From the NCBI GenBank assembly GCA_000467715.1, contig AJFK01000297.1:1-21873 (forward strand): DNA of 21,873 nt. The letters are read 5' to 3'. A program made the translations under genes and the position numbers. This document shows positions 18,941 through 21,873 of the stretch, one piece after another. The DNA is from Hysterium pulicare CBS 123377 (lineage: Eukaryota > Ascomycota > Dothideomycetes > Hysteriales > Hysteriaceae). Under the pieces are notes generated by a model. It did no database searches. It was not told the origin of the DNA and was given only the letters and a program-made list of their open reading frames with translations. Each line of letters starts with the position of its first letter. Position 1 is the stretch's first letter.

Positions 18941-19565
18941 GTTCAACTATAAGTGGATACCAGAATTTCTCGCGATGGAAACATGTAAAGAAGATGGATG
19001 GGGACTGCTAGTTGACGGATATCCTATCGTGAAATACTTGAAAGGCGGCAAAGGAAGGTGAAACGTAACAATCGGCAAACTACATAATCCAAATTCTTAT
19101 CTGAGTGACGTTTTGTTTGGCCTATCAACCGTTATCCCGCCTCTTACATGGGGTCGCCTCAGGGTCTGAAGCTACCAGACCCGCATTCTGGCATGGAGTC
19201 GTTGCCGTCATTGAAAGTTTTACGGCGGAAAAGGAATATTCCTTGTACCTAAGAGCCGATAGCATTTAGGCTTCCAGTGCTTGAACGTGCCTGACAGTAA
19301 GAGGTAAGAAGACGGAGATTTTTCTGGTGCAGATAAGACTATGGGAAACAAGAAAAGATCGGCATCCTCGCCGTTGATCTCAGCGTGGTGAGCAAATGCC
19401 GATTTGACACGGGAAACGGCCGCTAGTAGTTGGCAAGTCTGGGAGGGAACAGAGAGTACCTAAGCATCCCACTTTTGCTTCTGAAGATGCGGAGAAGGTG
19501 GAGGAGAGACGGTTGTCGTAAATCTTACGTAAGCCATTTATTACCTTAGTGTGTTTCATTCGACG
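18941..19565. other. Symporter upstream region and dehydrogenase 3' flank
   Basis: Non-coding by all frames. It holds the promoter side of the symporter (ATG at 18940, minus strand) and, towards 19565, the 3' flank of the dehydrogenase. Potential GATA-factor motifs occur at 19096-19103 and 19132-19136. No other gene or RNA is evident. Confidence 0.5.
19096..19136 (-). promoter_or_regulatory. Pair of GATA-factor motifs upstream of the symporter
   Basis: On the minus strand CAGATAAG lies at 19103-19096, a strong HGATAR match, and GGATAA lies about 33 bp further upstream. They are about 156 and 190 bp from the ATG. AreA/NIT2-type nitrogen regulators bind such paired sites, and urea transporter genes in fungi are commonly under nitrogen control. 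Function here is inference. Confidence 0.45.
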
Positions 19566-20679
19566 CTAAGTCTTTCCTATCAAATGCTGGTTTACAGGAG
19601 TCAGTGCTTGGCCCTTCAACAAAAAATTCTCAATATTCTCCATCGCAAGGCTTTCAAACCCGCTAGCTGTATCCCACGCTCCACCTGCATTATGGCAGGT
19701 CAGGGTGACGTTTCTCATTTTGCAGAACTCCGGGTGCACATGTGGTTCGTTCTCGTGCACATCTAGCCCTGCCGCAAATAAATGCCCCGAATTCAGGGCC
19801 TCTACCAGGGCATCTTCATCCACAAGAGCACCCCGAGCAATGTTGACAAATCGAGAACCTTTTTTGAATTTCGAGAGTCTTTCGGCATTGATCAACTTCT
19901 CGCCGAAGAACGGTGTCGCCAGCACAACGCAGTCGGACCCGCCAAGTAAGTCGTTCATATTGTCAACATAGGTCGCTTTCACAGCTTCTTCCTGCTCCTT
20001 GCTTTTTTGAACTATATCATAGTAGTACACGTTCATGCCGAATCCGAGCCAAGCCTTTTGGGCAATCGTGTACCCAATATTACCGAGCCCAATGATGCCT
20101 AGGTTTCGGCCTCGCGGATTATACGCAGTATCTTGTTGATGTGCGTGAGCATCCTTGAACTGCTCTACATCGCCTGATCTGGCAGCAAGATGAGACCATG
20201 TCAAGTTGCGGAAGACGGAGAGAATGTGAAAAATAGCCATGTCCGCGACGGCTTCCGAAGATGCTCTAGCGCCATTACAATATATGATACCTGCAGAACC
20301 GTTAGGATCATTTTGTCAGGCTTTGTTTTGCAACACGATGTTCCGTTCTGTACTTCATACCGTATTTTGACAGAGTAGGTATATCCGCCCAATCATATCC
20401 AGCTCCAGCACTTGCGAAGATCTTGACGGATTGCGGAAGCAAGGGAACCAATTCGCTATCCCATCTCCCCATTTCACCCCCAGATATCCAAAATGGTCGG
20501 AAGATGGCATCAAAGTCACCCCATTTCTTGTCTTTCAACGCCTGCATGAATGCAGAACGCTGCCGTTCCTTAGGCGAGGGCTGGATGATGGTGAATTCAG
20601 AGCAGAACCTTTTGTATACATCCGGATTGAATTTTATATTGTCTCCGATGTGCAAGACAACTGGCTTGCGGGTAGACAT
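19566..20679 (-). CDS. NAD(P)-dependent D-2-hydroxyacid dehydrogenase
   Basis: Two exons on the minus strand (20679-20361 and 20290-19566) joined across a 70-bp intron with donor GTATGA, branch-like CCTAAC and acceptor TGCAG, giving 347 residues, the normal family length. The N-terminal substrate-binding half contains VKIFASAGAGYDWADI. The nucleotide-binding half contains LGIIGLGNIG (Gly174, Gly176, Gly179), with YYYDIV ending in an acidic residue after the second strand, which favours NAD over NADP. Catalytic residues are Arg259 in NIARGALVDE, Glu288 in GLDVHENEP and His306 in CHNAGG. The family reduces 2-keto acids such as glyoxylate, hydroxypyruvate or related compounds to D-2-hydroxy acids. 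The exact substrate is unknown. It is probably cytosolic, as no clear targeting signal is seen. The ATG has A at -3. Confidence 0.95.
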
Positions 20680-21873
20680 TTTCGATCTCAGAGGGAAGCG
20701 TGAGAGTATGTATTATCACATTCCCCGGAGGATTCTTATGCATAGAAATCGTTCCTGCATCAATTTCAAAAGATCCCCAAAGATCTACCGTTCTCTCGGG
20801 AACCGGCGAGAAGCCCGCACGGTAAACTCAATTCGGTCCGGTTCCGTCCGCAACACGCTCGATTCAGCATAGCTTAGCCGACCCGTATCCGCACTCCACC
20901 ATTCGTGCCTTTCTTTTCCACACTGAAAACAACGGGAAACGATACGAAGGCCAGTCATGGGCGGTTAGAGCATGCTACTAAGACCGAATCCAGAGTGCTA
21001 AGGCTAGCCATGTATACTTGATTCATTGGTACGGGAGATGTGAGTTTCCTGTCCGCCCTTATGCTCATGGTGTTCCCCAAGGCTAGAACAAATATCAAAA
21101 ATCAAGGCCGAGAAGCATATCTCATTACCACGTTCTCCTTCAAATTATGTCTCCAGCAAACAAGATCTTCGGTTCCCATGAGGTTTTACGTTGAAGTTCG
21201 TTTTGATTTCCCTTGTGTGCTTTACATCATGGAGGACCACAAGATGAGGACAAGGCCTATCCACCTTGAAATAGCAGTTGTCGATGTTGCAGTGGATGAA
21301 GTATTTGGAAATATTCCGAAGAAGAAGAGACATTCCTTATTTGGGAGGTTGACCTACGGATGATGTCGCTAGTCAGGTTGATATGTATGTATCACCTTTC
21401 TTTTCGCCGTCCAGTTCCTTATTGATAAGTTCAGACGTTCCGAACTATTGTAACCGCAATAATATGACAACGAAAATATTAGGTTCGTAAGAAGAAGCAC
21501 ATATGACACTATGACCCAGGGAATATATTGATTCTCCGAAGAACGATTTAAGACGATATCCCTTACGTTCTCAGGGTATATTATGCCTATTAAATGACAT
21601 TGAAAGCATTCTAACTACCTTACAGAACGCGGCACTACAATGATGGTCTTGTCAGCCTTCCTGCATCCTGTGTCCATTTGCGGCAATTGAGACTTTACAT
21701 TATCCGCTCAACTTTCAGCCTTACCCTTACATATCAGAGCCAGTCAAGGCAGCACGTAAGGCAACCGCTGTAGATTAATTCATAATCAATACTCGCTCTT
21801 CTTAGTTCCACATCCTGTCAATTCTTGATTGTAGTCTTCTTCAAAACCCGATAGCTTCTCCTCCTCCTCCTCC
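20680..21873. other. Right-end stretch without a convincing gene
   Basis: The first few hundred bases are the upstream region of the dehydrogenase (minus strand). A plus frame at 21040-21363 (107 aa) has a protein-like end (MEDHKMRTRPIHLEIAVVDVAVDEVFG), and an opposite frame at 21333-21145 is equally open; neither has motifs, so I do not call a gene. The window ends in a TCC microsatellite. Confidence 0.45.
21855..21873. repeat. TCC trinucleotide microsatellite at the right edge
   Basis: At least five TCC units run to the window end, so the true length is unknown. Such tracts occur both in fungal 5' regions and in codon repeats; which applies here cannot be told. Confidence 0.7.

Noticed and set aside
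1-21873. CRISPR arrays, bacterial operons, tRNA or rRNA genes
   Set aside because: The intron-rich genes are fungal. I saw no regularly spaced exact repeats with unique spacers and no convincing tRNA T-arm and acceptor pairing, although short RNA genes are easy to miss by eye.

Overview
The window looks like genomic DNA of a filamentous ascomycete (Pezizomycotina). Protein-coding genes are split by short introns (48-103 bp) with fungal-type signals: GTAAGT-like donors, CTRAY-type branch sites and YAG acceptors. The protein families (DUR3-type symporter, fungal SGNH esterase, F-box-like ELRDQIY proteins, LINE) fit this. I could not place it more finely.

The window has two halves. Positions 1 to about 12,300 are a gene-poor, decayed tract. 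It holds an open-ended ORF at the left edge (minus, 1-187), a relic of an alpha/beta-hydrolase (plus, about 1300-1730), a broken F-box-like conserved fungal gene (minus, 4319-2752; one in-frame TAG plus frameshifts), a possible unknown decayed gene (plus, 5238-6012), and a degenerate non-LTR retrotransposon (minus, about 10,592-6463). The retrotransposon keeps endonuclease, reverse transcriptase and C-terminal Cys/His domains but is broken by three in-frame TAG codons and several frameshifts. Its tail carries a perfect-looking 59-bp spliceosomal intron, and upstream of its endonuclease lies an array of about five 62-bp degenerate tandem repeats.

Positions 12,327-20,679 are a compact block of four apparently intact genes whose exons join without frame errors: an FAD-dependent oxidoreductase (minus, 568 aa, 4 exons), a secreted GDSL/SGNH hydrolase (plus, 426 aa, 4 exons), a DUR3-like sodium/urea symporter (minus, 670 aa, 6 exons) and a D-2-hydroxyacid dehydrogenase (minus, 347 aa, 2 exons). 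The oxidoreductase and esterase are divergent across a 731-bp shared upstream region; the esterase and symporter are convergent. The symporter upstream region has GATA-type motifs that suggest nitrogen control. I see no evidence that the four genes form one pathway. From 20,680 to the right edge I see no convincing gene.

The observations most worth a second look are the intron inside the LINE reading frame, the monomer-like repeats at the LINE 5' side, and the RIP-like (CpA to TpA) character of its disabling mutations.
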